This document shows positions 13,136 to 14,856 of a stretch of DNA of 14,856 nt, one piece after another. The stretch is taken from contig CADCQX010000007.1 in assembly GCA_902803695.1 (NCBI GenBank), positions 1 to 14,856 on the forward strand, in the 5' to 3' direction. Below the pieces are notes generated by a model. The model had not been told where the DNA came from and made no database searches. It saw only the letters and a list, made by a program, of their open reading frames with translations. This DNA comes from Oscillospiraceae bacterium. Lineage in GTDB: Bacteria; Bacillota; Clostridia; Saccharofermentanales; Saccharofermentanaceae. Both the position numbers and the translations under genes were made by a program. Numbering within the stretch: the first letter of the stretch is position 1; every line of letters begins with the position of its first letter.

Positions 13136-14856
13136 ATGTTCAGCAAAACAAAGAGGCGAATAATGAGCGCATTCATTGCTGCTTCAATGGCAATGACGCC
13201 GCTTTTGGGATATGCCGATATTATAAGAGGTGACGGCGGAACCGTTGATAATATCTGGGCGGTGCCTGGGGCAGAAGGTCCGGACATCAGTACTCTTACA
13301 ATAAGTGATGACCAACCGGGAGAGGGATATATCCTTTTTGGAAAGTACATTGATGATTATGTAAACTATGAGATCACTTCTGAAGACGAAGGCCTTATGA
13401 TCCTTGCGAATAACAGTTCGCTCGAGACACCTCCGGGCCTTAATGTCGATTACCGTTTGTCAGGCGAATGCCATGTAACGGTAACAGGACTTATGGTCGC
13501 ATTTACCGATGACAGATTTCCTGAATATGAAGGTGACAAAAGCGTACCTTCTCTCTTGGAATTCTACACATCCGGCACTTATGAAGATGATGAAGCAAAT
13601 AATCAGTGGGCAGAAAGATTAAATATCGAAGTCTTCGGCGAGATGGATATCACTGACTGGTTTGCAGCCAATGACCTGATCATCGACGAAGGTGCTGTCT
13701 TCAATATCGGATATTATGACGAAGAAAATGACGAATGGCACGACGGTCACGTCACAGCAGGAAACGTCATTATCGGTGGCGAACTCCATATCGGAGACAA
13801 GAATGAAGACGGTCCTGAAAGTGAATTGATCATTTTTGATGATCTTTCAATACAGTCCACAGGGAAGCTTACTGCTGCCTGCAACGCATGCCTTGTTTTT
13901 GGAGATATGGCTACATGTTCTGCAGAAGGCTTTCCGTTAAAGATTAGAAACGAGCAGGGTGAGCTTGTTGATTTTGAGTTCGAGGACGGACACGGAAGAT
14001 ACGAATTTGTTTCGAGACCTGTAGATGAACAGGATCCTGAAACCGATATATATTGGGAATACAGAGATGTGGGTCCGGAACGTGGAGAAAACACATACTG
14101 TGTTGATTATGATGATAGAGGCGGTGAAGCAAGCGTAACTGTCGGAGAAGGTGAAGAAGAGACTGTTCTTCACCCATGGGATCAATATGAATTTGAACCT
14201 GGAACGGCAGTTGAATTTAAGCTGAATCCTCCGGAGGGATACGATTTCTCAACAGTTATCGTTGAGATAGTAGAGTTTGCCGAAAATGAGGATGTTAATT
14301 ACAGTTCCGCGTTCGAAACAACTGATGAGCATTATATCGCCATCGACCGTACGAACGGAACATTTGAGTTTACTACAGATTGTTACGGATATGATGTTTA
14401 CATCTTCTGGTCTCCTTTTGATTTCAGATTTGATCATGATAATGAGTTTGTAATCGAGACTCATTCTAATGATAAGGGTTCTATTGTATTAGTAGATGAT
14501 TCGGCGTGCGAACTTGTAGAAGAAGATCCTTATAATCCTGGAAACTTCAGATATCTTTTCAGTAACGAGGTCTTAGATGATGGCAATACTTTACAGGTCA
14601 CTTTTGTTCCTAAAACTAATTGCATTCTTCAGGATTTCGGAATTAACATTAACCAGACAGAAACTTTCTATGGCAGGGAAGAACGCCCTGATCATCTTAC
14701 GATCGTTTTCGATGAGGCAGAGAACCTTGTATATAACGGTGATGGCACATATACATGGACCATCAGCGGTTCCGGTTGGCGTGAGTGGTATAACATCAAC
14801 GCTTATTTTGAGAAGATCGTTAATGTTAACGGAATAGAGATTGAAGCGCGCGATGC
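13136..14856 (+). CDS. Large secreted acidic beta-rich protein, 3' end beyond window
   Basis: The frame runs open from ATG 13136 to the window end, with 573 whole codons visible. AGGAGG at 13123-13128 is 7 nt upstream. A classic signal peptide is present: basic n-region (KTKRR), hydrophobic core to about 24, and likely cleavage after LGYA (A27). The mature part is rich in Asp and Glu. Around 166-270 short strands recur (NVIIGGELHIG, LIIFDDLSIQSTGKL, ACLVFGDM), suggesting a right-handed beta-helix or stacked beta-solenoid. After about 350, EPGTAVEFKLNPPEGYDF and a looser copy, GNTLQVTFVPKTNCILQDF (about 483-501), resemble the GxxVxLxAxPxxGYxF pattern of bacterial surface repeat domains. No catalytic motif, dockerin or sortase signal is seen, but the C-terminus is missing. 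It is probably a cell-surface or extracellular protein of unknown function. Confidence 0.85.
   Translation, partial: MFSKTKRRIMSAFIAASMAMTPLLGYADIIRGDGGTVDNIWAVPGAEGPDISTLTISDDQPGEGYILFGKYIDDYVNYEITSEDEGLMILANNSSLETPPGLNVDYRLSGECHVTVTGLMVAFTDDRFPEYEGDKSVPSLLEFYTSGTYEDDEANNQWAERLNIEVFGEMDITDWFAANDLIIDEGAVFNIGYYDEENDEWHDGHVTAGNVIIGGELHIGDKNEDGPESELIIFDDLSIQSTGKLTAACNACLVFGDMATCSAEGFPLKIRNEQGELVDFEFEDGHGRYEFVSRPVDEQDPETDIYWEYRDVGPERGENTYCVDYDDRGGEASVTVGEGEEETVLHPWDQYEFEPGTAVEFKLNPPEGYDFSTVIVEIVEFAENEDVNYSSAFETTDEHYIAIDRTNGTFEFTTDCYGYDVYIFWSPFDFRFDHDNEFVIETHSNDKGSIVLVDDSACELVEEDPYNPGNFRYLFSNEVLDDGNTLQVTFVPKTNCILQDFGININQTETFYGREERPDHLTIVFDEAENLVYNGDGTYTWTISGSGWREWYNINAYFEKIVNVNGIEIEARD

Noticed and set aside
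13108..13350. 80-codon - strand frame at the start of the secreted protein gene
   Set aside because: The sense frame here has a signal peptide, SD and promoter. The reverse frame has none of these.

Overview
The window looks like a chromosomal segment of a Gram-positive, low-to-moderate GC member of the Clostridia. The evidence is the hprK-murB-rapZ-whiA operon, strong AGGAGG-type Shine-Dalgarno sites, sigma-A-like promoters, a Gram-positive signal peptide and the dense co-directional layout. All supported genes are on the + strand. I see no tRNA, rRNA, CRISPR array, insertion sequence or phage gene, and no stretch over 300 bases lacks a gene. The largest gaps are 132 bases (5258-5389), 119 bases (12474-12592) and 195 bases (12941-13135).

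Region 1 (1-1568) is the 3' part of a GH94 phosphorylase gene closed by a strong intrinsic terminator. Region 2 (1554-5257) is hprK-murB-rapZ-whiA. These genes are joined by 1-nt overlaps or a 12-nt gap and cover carbon catabolite control (HprK), peptidoglycan precursor synthesis (MurB), a nucleotide-binding adapter (RapZ/YvcJ) and a cell-division or sporulation DNA-binding protein (WhiA). Region 3 (5319-7706) has its own promoter, a membrane-anchored PQQ-like beta-propeller protein and a small unrecognised protein.

Region 4 (7717-12473) is a five-gene run: an unknown membrane protein, a uridine-kinase/PRK-like P-loop kinase, homoserine O-acetyltransferase (metA), NAD(P)H-hydrate dehydratase (nnrD) and alanine racemase (alr). 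Gaps are 2-27 nt. It links methionine synthesis, NAD(P)H repair and D-alanine supply for the cell wall. Region 5 (12474-13011) holds two very small genes, a 60-residue two-helix membrane protein and a 49-residue protein. They lie behind a hairpin that buries the first gene's ribosome binding site, and end at a perfect 13-bp terminator. Region 6 (13052-14856) has a near-consensus promoter and the start of a large, acidic, secreted beta-rich protein that runs off the window.

Most of the window is ordinary conserved housekeeping sequence. The least explained parts are the small-gene cassette with its RBS-masking hairpin, the secreted acidic protein, and the anchored beta-propeller with its small partner. 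I see no clear evidence of a new defence or mobile system.
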